Shown in pieces: positions 26,510-34,601 of a DNA stretch of 64,000 nucleotides. A model generated the notes under the pieces. It saw only the letters and a list, made by a program, of their open reading frames with translations. It ran no database searches and was not told the DNA's origin. The translations under genes and the position numbers were made by a program. Origin of the DNA: DASXHD01 sp038239005 (GTDB taxonomy: Bacteria > Myxococcota_A > Polyangia > Polyangiales > Polyangiaceae); contig JBBSFE010000002.1 in assembly GCA_038239005.1 (NCBI GenBank), forward strand, positions 86,459 to 150,458, read 5' to 3'. The stretch's first letter is position 1; every line of letters begins with the position of its first letter.

Positions 26510-29263
26510 TCAGCGACGCATGCCGAATCGCGTGAGGCTCGCGATGACGGCGACGAGCTCCGCCGGTTCGACGGGCTTCGGAATGTGCATCATGAAGCCC
26601 GCATCGAGCGCTTTGCGCCGATCTTCTGCGCGCGCATATGCCGTGAGCGCGGCCGCAGGAATATCGGACCCGGCGTCGTGTGCGAGGGCGCGCACTTTCT
26701 TGATGAGCGCGTAGCCGTCCTCGCCGGGCATGCCGATGTCCGACACGAGCACGTCAGGCCGGGCGATTCGTATTTGCTCGAGGGCTTCGTCGACGTTGCT
26801 CGCGGTGGTCACGATCGAACCACACTTCTCGAGAACGGCAACGAGGAGGTCGCGCGCGTCTTGTTCGTCGTCGACCACGAGCACCTTGAGGTTCGAGAGC
26901 TCGGGCCGCGGCTCGAACGCGCCATCGCCGACGATGGTCGTGAATCGCGCAGCGGTGTTACGCGCCTCCTGACGAATGGGCGAGATCGGGATCAGCACCG
27001 TGAAAGTGGTGCCTTGATTCGCGCCCTTGCTTTCGACGCTGATCGTGCCGCCATGCAGCTCGACGATGTGGCGCGAGATCGCGAGCCCGAGGCCAAGGCC
27101 GCCATAGGCGCGCGTTGTGGCGCCGTCGGCTTGTTTGAAGCGCTCGAATACGTGCGACAAGAACTCGGGGCTGATGCCGTGCCCGGTGTCTCGCACGGTG
27201 ATGCGAAGGCTCGAGTCGACGCGCTCGACGGCGAGAAAAATGTGGCCGCCCTTCGGCGTGAATTTGATGGCGTTGCTCAGGAGGTTCCACACGACTTGCT
27301 GCAAGCGGTGCGGGTCGCCCATGATCGGGCCGGCTTGGTCGTCGAGCGCCGATACGATTCGCACGGATTTCGCTTCGCTCGCGAGGCGAAGCGATTCGAC
27401 CGCGTGCTCGACGATGTCTGCCATCTCGACCGACTGCACGTCGAGGCGAAGCTTTCCGCTGACGATGCGCGATACGTCGAGGAGGTCTTCGATGAGCTGC
27501 GCTTGGGTCAGGCAATTGCGTTCGATCGTTGCGAGCGCGCGCTCCCGCTTTTCGGGTGTGAGGTCGCCTGATCGCAAGAGGCGCGTCCAGCCGAGCATCG
27601 CGCTGAGCGGCGTGCGAAGCTCGTGCGAGACGGTCGCGAGAAAGTCGTCCTTGGCGCGATTGGCGAGGTCTGCGTTGCGGCGAGCCTGCTGCTCTGACTC
27701 GTAGAGCTTCGCGTTGTCGACTGCGATGGCCGCGCGCCGGCCGAGCTCTTCGGCGAAGTGCAAATCGTCTTCGGTGTAGCTGCGCTTCGACTCCGCGTAC
27801 ACGAACGTCATTGCGCCGAGCACACGCCCACGCGTCTTCAGTGGAACGACCATCGCCGAGTGGAGCTGAAGCGCGCGAATGAGCCGCAAGTGCTCGGCGT
27901 CGACTGCACCGGCGACGAGGAGCTCTTCGGGAACGCTCGCCCAAAGCTCCGATATCCCCGTGCGGATCACGTTGGGAACGCCCGTCGTGGCGTCGTCGGG
28001 TGTTGGGTATCTTTTCCCGATGTCTTCGGCGAACGCGATCTTGGCTGGATCGACGTGTTGCACGGCGACGTGCTGAATCGTGCCGTCATTGGCCAGCATG
28101 TCGATCGCGCACCAATCGGCGAGCCGCGGAATGGCAAGACGCGCGAGTGTCGTCAGGGTAACGGTCGCATCGAGGACAGTTGCGAGCGCAGGTGTGGCCT
28201 CGGTGAGAAACTCCTTGCGATCGGACTCGAGCTTGTGTTGCGTGACGTCGCGGAACACGAGCACGACACCGGTGAGCACGCCAGCGTCGTCGCGGATGGG
28301 TGCGCCGCTGTCGTCGATGGAGAATTGTTGCCCGTCGCGGGCGATGAGCACTGTGTGATTCGCGAGCCCGACGACGACGCCATCGCGAACGACACGGTCG
28401 GCGGGACTCTCGACGTCGGCGCGCGTCCGCTCGTTGATGATGTGAAACACCGTGCGAAGCGGCTTCCCACGCGCGTCGGCGAAGCTCCAACCCGTGAGGG
28501 CCTCGGCGACTGGGTTCATGAACGTGATGTTGGTCGATGTGTCGGTCGCGATGACTGCGTCACCGATGCTTCGCAGCGTGGTCGCAAGCGAGGCGCGCGC
28601 CGTTTGCTCGCGCACGAGAAGCTCGGCGCGCTCAGCCTCCGCGATTTCGCGAAGGTCGTTCGCGCGCCGCCGCTCGATGCCGAGAGCCACGACGTCGGCG
28701 ATCGATGCGATCGCTGCGAGCGTGTCATCGCTCAGCGAGTCCTTCGAAAACATCGCGACGACACCGACGAGCCGGTCTTGCACGAGCAGCGGATAGCCCG
28801 CAAAGGCCGTGAGCCCCTGTTTCGCCGCCCAGGCGGGATCGCCGACATGCGGATCGTGCACGACGTCGTTCGTGAGGTGCGGCGAACGTTGCTCGGCGAT
28901 GCGGCCAATCTTGAACGCGCCCACCGGCACGCGGCCGTGGGGTCCGTCGATGTGTGTGTAGAGCCCTGCACTTGCTTGAAGCTCGAGCGTTTTGCCGTCG
29001 GTGCTGGTCGTCCAGATGCGCGCGAGCGCCGCGCCAAGGTGTCGAACGAGCGCTTGTGTACATGCGGTCAGCGCTGCGCGGATCGGCTCGTTCGCGGTCA
29101 TAGCCTTGAGCACGTCCGTGCCGAGGTGCGCTGCGGCCGCGAGCTTTTCGGCGCGCTCTTTCGCGATGATGAGCTCGTGCTCGGCGCGTTGTCGCGCGGC
29201 GAGCACTGCGCTCACGTTTTGGAGCGCGGCCGAGCGAATGAGCTCCTCTTCTTCGTCGGTCAT
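26510..29263 (-). CDS. Soluble hybrid histidine kinase (GAF-PAS-GAF-HisKA-HATPase-REC)
   Basis: A 917-residue two-component sensor. Domains in order: coiled N-terminus (15-45), GAF (about 48-197), PAS (about 222-342, IGDAVIATDTSTNITFMNPV), second GAF (about 355-520), HisKA with phospho-acceptor His547 in FLATVSHELRTPLSAMLGW, ATPase with N-box WNLLSNAIKFTPKGG, RDTGHGISPEF and GLGLGLAISRHIVELHGG, and a C-terminal receiver (792-910) with Asp842 in VLVSDIGMPGEDGY. No membrane helix is present, so it senses a cytoplasmic signal through GAF/PAS. Its start codon overlaps the stop of the MetE-like gene. No DNA-binding output domain is encoded nearby, so its target is elsewhere. Confidence 0.95.
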   Translation of the reverse strand: MTDEEEELIRSAALQNVSAVLAARQRAEHELIIAKERAEKLAAAAHLGTDVLKAMTANEPIRAALTACTQALVRHLGAALARIWTTSTDGKTLELQASAGLYTHIDGPHGRVPVGAFKIGRIAEQRSPHLTNDVVHDPHVGDPAWAAKQGLTAFAGYPLLVQDRLVGVVAMFSKDSLSDDTLAAIASIADVVALGIERRRANDLREIAEAERAELLVREQTARASLATTLRSIGDAVIATDTSTNITFMNPVAEALTGWSFADARGKPLRTVFHIINERTRADVESPADRVVRDGVVVGLANHTVLIARDGQQFSIDDSGAPIRDDAGVLTGVVLVFRDVTQHKLESDRKEFLTEATPALATVLDATVTLTTLARLAIPRLADWCAIDMLANDGTIQHVAVQHVDPAKIAFAEDIGKRYPTPDDATTGVPNVIRTGISELWASVPEELLVAGAVDAEHLRLIRALQLHSAMVVPLKTRGRVLGAMTFVYAESKRSYTEDDLHFAEELGRRAAIAVDNAKLYESEQQARRNADLANRAKDDFLATVSHELRTPLSAMLGWTRLLRSGDLTPEKRERALATIERNCLTQAQLIEDLLDVSRIVSGKLRLDVQSVEMADIVEHAVESLRLASEAKSVRIVSALDDQAGPIMGDPHRLQQVVWNLLSNAIKFTPKGGHIFLAVERVDSSLRITVRDTGHGISPEFLSHVFERFKQADGATTRAYGGLGLGLAISRHIVELHGGTISVESKGANQGTTFTVLIPISPIRQEARNTAARFTTIVGDGAFEPRPELSNLKVLVVDDEQDARDLLVAVLEKCGSIVTTASNVDEALEQIRIARPDVLVSDIGMPGEDGYALIKKVRALAHDAGSDIPAAALTAYARAEDRRKALDAGFMMHIPKPVEPAELVAVIASLTRFGMRR

Positions 29264-30327
29264 CAGCTGCCGAGCTTTGTCTCCGCCAACGCGGTGCCGA
29301 GAACGCGCGCACGGATTTTCTCGAACGCCTTGTCGCGACTCGTCGACCGATCATCGCTGAACGGCGCATATCCGCAGTCGTCGGTCGTGCCGAGCTGGGC
29401 AACGGGAATGTATTTCGCGGCTTTCAGCACGCGCTCGCACACTTCCTCGGGCGTTTCGATGTGCGGGTCGATCGGCGCAACGACGCCGACGAACACGCGA
29501 TGCTCCGGCTTGATGAAGCGAGCGATGATCTCGAGCACGTGCTCGGGGTCCTTCTCGGCGGCGAGCGCGATGTAGAAGTTGCCGACGCGCAACTGAAACA
29601 AGCTCGGAAGGAGCTCGGCGTAGTCGACCTCTGCGCTGTGCGTCGAGTCGCGGTCGCCGCCGGGACACGTGTGAACGCCGAGGCGTTTACGATCTTCGTC
29701 GGAGAAGCGTGCGAGCGCGAGGTTGTTCAGATCGATGAAGCCGGTGAGAAGCTTGCCGGTCGGGTCGAGCTTGACGGCCAAGCGCCCTTCGGTGAAGTCG
29801 ATTTGCACTTTGTGCGCGCCCTTGTCGAGGCACCGCCTGATTTCCCGTGCGTGCTCGCCCGTGAGATCGTCGATGAAGGCGTCGCGCGAATAACCAGCGA
29901 TCGGCGTTGCTGGGTACATCAAGCTCAGTGCAGACGCGGAGATGACCGCTTGCTTCAGCGGCGCCTGCGTGTAGCGGCGCGCGATGTCGATGAAGCTGTC
30001 GGCGTAGCGCTTGTAACGAAATGGGCCGCGCGTGAGCTGCGGCATGCGCCGCACGTGACCCGCAGCAAATGGAATTTTGAAACCGTCGGGGGAGGTGTTC
30101 TCGAGGCCCTCTACGGAGTACGTCCAGAAGTTCTGATATTTCCGCTGCTCGCCATCGGTGACGACAGGCGAGCCGGTGGCCTCGAAACGCGCGATCGTGT
30201 CGCGGGTTGCGTCGTCGTAGAGAGGTTCGAGCGACGGGTCCTCGGGACCGAGTTTTTCGATGGCGTCCAGCAACGCGACCGGTCGCGGAATGCTCCCAAT
30301 CGGCTCGGTCGGAATCGTGACGGTCAT
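29263..30327 (-). CDS. MetE-core (cobalamin-independent methionine synthase-like) protein
   Basis: A 354-residue TIM-barrel protein matching the C-terminal catalytic half of cobalamin-independent methionine synthase. Zinc-ligand candidates are present: His219 and Cys221 in RLGVHTCPGGDRD and Cys318 in TTDDCGYAPFSDD. N-terminal substrate features include VVTDGEQRKYQNFWTY. Full MetE is about 750 residues, so this is the short core form, which in other bacteria can use methylated corrinoid proteins or unknown methyl donors. It overlaps the hybrid kinase by four bases, an unexpected pairing that suggests a link between methyl-group metabolism and that sensor (inference). Confidence 0.88.
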   Translation of the reverse strand: MTVTIPTEPIGSIPRPVALLDAIEKLGPEDPSLEPLYDDATRDTIARFEATGSPVVTDGEQRKYQNFWTYSVEGLENTSPDGFKIPFAAGHVRRMPQLTRGPFRYKRYADSFIDIARRYTQAPLKQAVISASALSLMYPATPIAGYSRDAFIDDLTGEHAREIRRCLDKGAHKVQIDFTEGRLAVKLDPTGKLLTGFIDLNNLALARFSDEDRKRLGVHTCPGGDRDSTHSAEVDYAELLPSLFQLRVGNFYIALAAEKDPEHVLEIIARFIKPEHRVFVGVVAPIDPHIETPEEVCERVLKAAKYIPVAQLGTTDDCGYAPFSDDRSTSRDKAFEKIRARVLGTALAETKLGS

Positions 30328-30395
30328 GACCCGAAAAGATAATTCACGCAGCAGTCGCTTGCCTGATTAAATCGCGCGTGGCGTTTTGGCATACA

Positions 30396-30418
30396 TGAGC
30401 GAGGAACTCTCTCGCTCA
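30396..30418. promoter_or_regulatory. Perfect 8-bp inverted repeat upstream of the DUF4139 gene
   Basis: TGAGCGAG and CTCGCTCA are perfect inverted arms separated by seven bases, centred about 31 bp before the start at 30438, in a 110-bp spacer between divergent genes. It could be an operator, or a hairpin in the 5' leader of the lipoprotein message. No T-tract follows, so it is not a typical terminator. Regulator unknown. Confidence 0.4.
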
Positions 30419-30437
30419 CGCACTGTCGCTTCGTAGG

Positions 30438-32534
30438 ATGAGAGCCCTCTTCATCGCCGCGATCGCGCTTGTCACCACGGGCTGCGTATCGGCGGCGACT
30501 TCACCGACTGCCGCGCTTCCACTCAAACGACTACGCCTCTACGAGACCGGCGTCGGATATTTCGAGCGAAGCGGAGTTTTGTCGTCGGACGAGCACGCGG
30601 GCTTGCCGATTCCCGCCGGTCATCTCGACGACGCGCTCAAAACGCTCGTCGTGCTCACACCCGGCGGCAAGACGACGACCGAAGGCATCGAGTTCGGTAG
30701 CAGCTTGAGTCATGGAATGGCGCGCGCGATGGCCGGGTTGCCCGTCGAAGACGACAGCGCAGCCGTGACCTACGAGGCGCTCCTCGGAAGCTTGAAGGGC
30801 TCGCGCGTCGAAGTTCGAACATCGCGCCGCAGCATCATGGGCCGTCTCGTCGACGTCGAAACGATCGCCGAGGACGCCAACGCCAACGCAAACGCCAACG
30901 CAAAAAATCTCCACCTGCCGCCGCGCGTGCGTCTCACCGTGCTGAGCGATCGCGCCGAAGTCATCCACGTCGAAAGCACGGACCTCGAATCGGTGCGCCC
31001 GACGGACTCCGCGCAAGCGGCGCGTATCGATGCCGCGCTCGAAGCGCTCCTTGCTCACGGCGCGGCGAACCATCACTTGCTCAAGCTCCTCGGAAAACCC
31101 GGCTCGCCCGTCACGCTCGGGTACATCGCCGAGACGCCCGTGTGGCGCACGACATATCGACTCGTCATCGCTGGCGATCAGCACGCGACGCTCCAAGCGT
31201 GGGCGCTCCTTCACAACGACACCGACGAGAGTTGGCAGAACGTTCAAGTCGAGCTCGTCAACGGTCGACCCGATTCATTTCTCTTCCCACTCGCCGCGCC
31301 ACGGTATGCGCGACGCGAGCTCGTCACGCCGAAGAACGAATTGTCGACCGTGCCGCAGCTCATGGGTCGCACGGCCGACACGCTGTGGGGTGATCACGCG
31401 AGCGACACCTACGGCGCAGGTGGGCTCGGCCTCACGGGTTACGGCGAAGGAGGCGGCGGCAGCGGGGAAGGGATTGGTCTCGGCAGCATTGGAACGATCG
31501 GACACGGCTCGGGCGTCGGCAAGAGCTCACTCCTCGAGGTCGGCGATCTCTCGAGCATCGCGCAAGCCAAGGGAGTCGAGTCGGGCGCGCTGTTCGTCTA
31601 CGCGATGCCCGCGCCGGTTGCGCTTCGTGCGCATGCATCGGCGCTCGTTCCATTCTTGCAGCAAAGCGTCGAAGCCGAGCCCATCGCGTGGTTCGAATCG
31701 GCGGGATCCGTTGCGCGTAGCGCGGTGCGACTCGTGAACTCGACGACGCAAACGCTCCCGCCCGGAACGATGTCGTTCTTCAGCGGAGGCGGTTTTTCCG
31801 GCGAATCCGCGATCGATCGGCTGCGCCCGAACGAGCGTCGGTTTCTCACCTTCGGCTCCGATCTCGATGCCGTCGCAACGCAAGCCGTGCTCGCGACGGA
31901 CGACAAAGTCGAGCGCCTCACATTTTGGTCCGACCGTCTCGAAGAACACTTTCGTCGCACCACCGAATCGGAGTGGTCCGTGGAAAATCGCGCCGGCTCG
32001 CCGCGCACGATGGTCGTTGCGCTCGGCATCGATCGCAACGCAACGTTCAAAGGCGCCGACGGTCTCGACTTCGACGCGCAAAGCAGTCGCGCGCTCGCGA
32101 CGTTTCGCGTGCCGCCGCGCCAAGAACAGAAACGCAAGACGACGAGCGTCGAAGGTCTCTCGCGCCCCACCGCGCTCGCGAGCGTGACCGCGGAGATGCT
32201 CACCAAACTTGCGGCCATGCCGAGCCTTCAAGCCCAAGACAAAATCATCGCGACAGAAGCTGCGACGAAGCAAAAAGATCTCGAAGACCTCGACGCGCGC
32301 CTCGCCGTCGCACGTGAAGAACAAAAGACGCTCGAGAAAGACCTCGGGCGTCTCCGTGAGGACGCCAAAGCCGTCGGCGATCGCGGCATTCTCACGCAGC
32401 CGCTCGTCGCGCGCATCGTCGCCGCCGAAGATCGCATCGGTGTCGTCCGCAAGCACATCGACGAGCTCGAGAAAGAGCAAAAAAAACGCATCGAGGCCGT
32501 GCGCACCGTGCTCCAGCGCCTCGGCCACGTCTGA
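30438..32534 (+). CDS. DUF4139-type lipoprotein with Gly-rich insert and coiled coil
   Basis: A 698-residue outer-envelope lipoprotein: signal peptide MRALFIAAIALVTTGCVSA, lipobox TTGC. The N-terminal half starts with RLYETGVGYFERSG and includes the DUF4139 pattern YIAETPVWRTTYRLVI and WALLHNDTDESWQNVQVELV, typical of mucoidy-inhibitor-like or unknown beta-rich proteins. Around residues 330-365 is a glycine-rich insert (YGEGGGGSGEGIGLGSIG, TIGHGSGVG) of a kind known from Myxococcota motility and TonB-like proteins. The C-terminal 110 residues form a coiled coil (KQKDLEDLDARLAVAREEQ). A short Ala-Asn repeat lies near residue 150. Function unknown. Confidence 0.85.
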   Translation: MRALFIAAIALVTTGCVSAATSPTAALPLKRLRLYETGVGYFERSGVLSSDEHAGLPIPAGHLDDALKTLVVLTPGGKTTTEGIEFGSSLSHGMARAMAGLPVEDDSAAVTYEALLGSLKGSRVEVRTSRRSIMGRLVDVETIAEDANANANANAKNLHLPPRVRLTVLSDRAEVIHVESTDLESVRPTDSAQAARIDAALEALLAHGAANHHLLKLLGKPGSPVTLGYIAETPVWRTTYRLVIAGDQHATLQAWALLHNDTDESWQNVQVELVNGRPDSFLFPLAAPRYARRELVTPKNELSTVPQLMGRTADTLWGDHASDTYGAGGLGLTGYGEGGGGSGEGIGLGSIGTIGHGSGVGKSSLLEVGDLSSIAQAKGVESGALFVYAMPAPVALRAHASALVPFLQQSVEAEPIAWFESAGSVARSAVRLVNSTTQTLPPGTMSFFSGGGFSGESAIDRLRPNERRFLTFGSDLDAVATQAVLATDDKVERLTFWSDRLEEHFRRTTESEWSVENRAGSPRTMVVALGIDRNATFKGADGLDFDAQSSRALATFRVPPRQEQKRKTTSVEGLSRPTALASVTAEMLTKLAAMPSLQAQDKIIATEAATKQKDLEDLDARLAVAREEQKTLEKDLGRLREDAKAVGDRGILTQPLVARIVAAEDRIGVVRKHIDELEKEQKKRIEAVRTVLQRLGHV
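30875..30904 (+). repeat. (GCCAAC)n hexamer repeat inside the DUF4139 gene
   Basis: Five hexamers, GCCAAC twice, GCAAAC, GCCAAC and GCAAAA, code for a run of alternating Ala and Asn. It keeps the frame, so copy-number changes would only lengthen the loop. The same hexamer on the other strand recurs in the spacer at 47476. Confidence 0.8.
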
Positions 32535-32589
32535 TCACTTCACGGAAGCCTGTTTGTGCGTGCAGCGTCAACTTGGTACGGTCGGCGCC

Positions 32590-33159
32590 GTGAAGCGTCA
32601 GCTGGCGACTCGCTCGCTTCGTCTCATCGGGTGGGAATACGAAGGCGAGATTCCGCGCGAGAAGAAGGCCGTCGCTCTCGCGCTGCCGCACACATCCAAC
32701 TGGGATGCGCCGCTGCTCGTGCTCCTCACGCGCAGCATTGGCATCGACATGGAATGGATGCTCAAGGACGACTGGATGCGTGGCCCACTCCGCCCACTGA
32801 TGCGAAGCGTCGGCGCGGTCGGCATCGATCGCAGCCATGCGCGCAACGTGGTCGATCAGATGGTCGAGCGCTTTCGCACGCGCGACGCATTCGTCCTGGG
32901 CATTCCGCCGGAGGGCACACGTTCGCGCGCGGAATATTGGAAGTCCGGTTTTTATCACATCGCCGTCGGCGCGAAGGTGCCCGTGCTCCCCGGTTACCTC
33001 GACTACTCACGCAAACGCGCGAGCCTCGGCCCGGCGATTCATCTCACCGGCGACGTCCGCGCCGACATGGACGTCATTCGCGCGTTCTACGCGAAACAAA
33101 ACCCCGTGGCCTACGACCCAAGCCGCTTCGGGCCGATTCGTTTGCGTGAAGAGGGCTGA
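32590..33159 (+). CDS. PlsC-type phospholipid/glycerolipid acyltransferase
   Basis: A 189-residue acyltransferase of the 1-acyl-glycerol-3-phosphate acyltransferase superfamily. The catalytic HX4D is His34 to Asp39 in ALPHTSNWDAPLLV, and the glycerophosphate-binding motif is GIPPEGTRSRAEYWKSGF. A hydrophobic N-terminus and the strand KVPVLPGYLDYSR complete the fold. The GTG at 32590 is taken as the start; another in-frame GTG at 32560 would add ten residues. The short length and HTSNWD variant match a bacterial branch of unknown acyl acceptor. It follows the DUF4139 lipoprotein by 55 bp on the same strand. Confidence 0.88.
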   Translation: MKRQLATRSLRLIGWEYEGEIPREKKAVALALPHTSNWDAPLLVLLTRSIGIDMEWMLKDDWMRGPLRPLMRSVGAVGIDRSHARNVVDQMVERFRTRDAFVLGIPPEGTRSRAEYWKSGFYHIAVGAKVPVLPGYLDYSRKRASLGPAIHLTGDVRADMDVIRAFYAKQNPVAYDPSRFGPIRLREEG

Positions 33160-33166
33160 CTCGAAA

Positions 33167-34144
33167 TCACCACACGTGGTTATCCATGATGCTCTCGAGC
33201 ACGCTCTGCGACACCGTGAACTCGCGCGTCGATGACGAGTTGCCCGATGAGCTATTGCAGTGCGGTCCGCACGTGTCGATATACGTGTACGTGTTGGCGG
33301 TGTCGTTGTAACCGACGACTGCAATCGCGTGCGTCACGCTACGCGACCAGTTCGGTAGGTGGTGGGTCGAGCTTGCATACGTATTCACGGCGACCCACAC
33401 CGCCCACCCCGAAATGCCATCGTGGCTCGCGTTCACATCGGAGACGACGTGCGAGTGAAACGACGTCGAACCAGACACCTCGGCGTAGAAGTAGCTGCCG
33501 CTTCCGCAATACGAGCTCTTCGATGCATGGTCGGACGCTTCCCAGTTGAGTGAGTCGCATATGTCGGACGTCTTCGAGCCGGTCGTCCGGTACGTGCTGA
33601 ACCCGTCGACGCCGGCTGTCGAGAACGTCGGCGGCTTCGAGTACTCGGCGAGATACAAGATCGACGGGCGCCACATCGTTTTATAGCCGTACGTCTTGTC
33701 GTTCGACGGTGACGTCCAGAACGTGTTGCTCACGTGCGGGCCGTAAGGCTCTTTGTAGTACGTGTTGATGCGGCCGTACTTCGGGTTACTGCGCCACGGG
33801 CTGTAATAGAGCACCACCGCTTCGGCGCCCGGACCGCACATGTTCCAGTAGTTGTCGTCGGTGTACGTGTTGCCGGCGTCGTCCTTCTTCTTGCCGCCTT
33901 CGGGCTCGACGAAATATTTCGTGTCCGAGGTGTCGAGCACCTTCGAGGCGGCGACGAGCACTTGGCCGGGTTCGATCTCCGCGGGTTTCACCATCCGAGC
34001 GTCGCTGACTTGCTCGAGCGTTTGCTGCACACCGCCCGACGTTCCGCTCGAGTCGTCGGACTCCGCGGGGACGCCGTCGGTAGTGTCGGCCGCGCATCCG
34101 CCAAGTGAAAGTGCGACGAGTCCGATGGTCAAAACGGTTTTCAT
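33167..34144 (-). CDS. C39-like papain-fold lipoprotein
   Basis: A 325-residue lipoprotein: signal peptide MKTVLTIGLVALSLGGCAA, lipobox LGGC, then an acidic Ser/Thr linker to about residue 45. The mature domain resembles the C39-like peptidase family. Cys103 in YWNMCGPGAEAVVLYY, His272 in SVTHAIAVVGYND and Asp290 in YTYIDTCGP form a plausible catalytic triad in the expected order. The rest is aromatic-rich with many Tyr, Trp and Ser residues, typical of a secreted domain. It could cleave peptides at the cell surface; the substrate is unknown. It converges with the acyltransferase gene, 7 bp apart. Confidence 0.8.
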   Translation of the reverse strand: MKTVLTIGLVALSLGGCAADTTDGVPAESDDSSGTSGGVQQTLEQVSDARMVKPAEIEPGQVLVAASKVLDTSDTKYFVEPEGGKKKDDAGNTYTDDNYWNMCGPGAEAVVLYYSPWRSNPKYGRINTYYKEPYGPHVSNTFWTSPSNDKTYGYKTMWRPSILYLAEYSKPPTFSTAGVDGFSTYRTTGSKTSDICDSLNWEASDHASKSSYCGSGSYFYAEVSGSTSFHSHVVSDVNASHDGISGWAVWVAVNTYASSTHHLPNWSRSVTHAIAVVGYNDTANTYTYIDTCGPHCNSSSGNSSSTREFTVSQSVLESIMDNHVW

Positions 34145-34247
34145 GGGTAGGCTCTCCTCGACCCACCCATCGCAAGATGAGAGCCACGCTCGCGCGCCGT
34201 GTTTACGGCAACTTACGATGGACCGATTGTGCGAGCGCGCTCACCAC

Positions 34248-34267
34248 TTGTGCGAGCGTTCGCACAA
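34248..34267 (-). terminator. Perfect hairpin just after a small lipoprotein gene
   Basis: TTGTGCGA and TCGCACAA form a perfect 8-bp stem with a four-base loop, 6 bp downstream of the stop of the minus-strand gene ending at 34274. There is no U-tract, so it is a candidate terminator or RNA-stabilising hairpin rather than a classical intrinsic terminator. One arm (TTGTGCGAGCG) is repeated in direct orientation about 22 bp away at 34228, so a protein-binding site is also possible. Confidence 0.4.
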
Positions 34268-34273
34268 CGGCGA

Positions 34274-34576
34274 TCACCGGTACGGGTTATCCGAGATGTC
34301 GCTCGGAGCCTGAGAGACCAAGCTCGGTCGCGGCTCTTTTCCGGCGACCTTGTCGGGATTCTTTCCGAGGATGACCGCGGCGCATCGCAGATCGTACCAA
34401 TCGATGAACTCGAGATGATGGGTCTCGCGAAGCGCGCACGCCGCGGAGCAATCGGGAATGTCGCGACGGCAGTCATCTTCGTGAGCGACGACCGCAACGG
34501 GATCCGGCGCAGCAGGTGCGCTGACATTCGCCTGCGGCTGGCAACCCGCCAAACAAACCAGCAGGATTGCGCGCAC
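34274..34576 (-). CDS. Small putative lipoprotein
   Basis: A 100-residue lipoprotein of unknown function. The start MRAILLVCLAGCQPQANVSA gives a very short signal peptide with lipobox LAGC, followed by an Ala/Pro/Asp linker. The mature part has four cysteines (EDDCRRDIPDCSAACALR and LRCAAVILG), probably paired in disulfides. It diverges from the MFS transporter gene across only 25 bp. Confidence 0.7.
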   Translation of the reverse strand: MRAILLVCLAGCQPQANVSAPAAPDPVAVVAHEDDCRRDIPDCSAACALRETHHLEFIDWYDLRCAAVILGKNPDKVAGKEPRPSLVSQAPSDISDNPYR

Positions 34577-34601
34577 CCACGAAGTCTATCACCGGGATAA
34601 G

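Noticed and set aside
26204..27571. 455-codon plus-strand frame opposite the hybrid kinase
   Set aside because: Antisense to HisKA, ATPase and receiver motifs; composition is that of a shadow frame.
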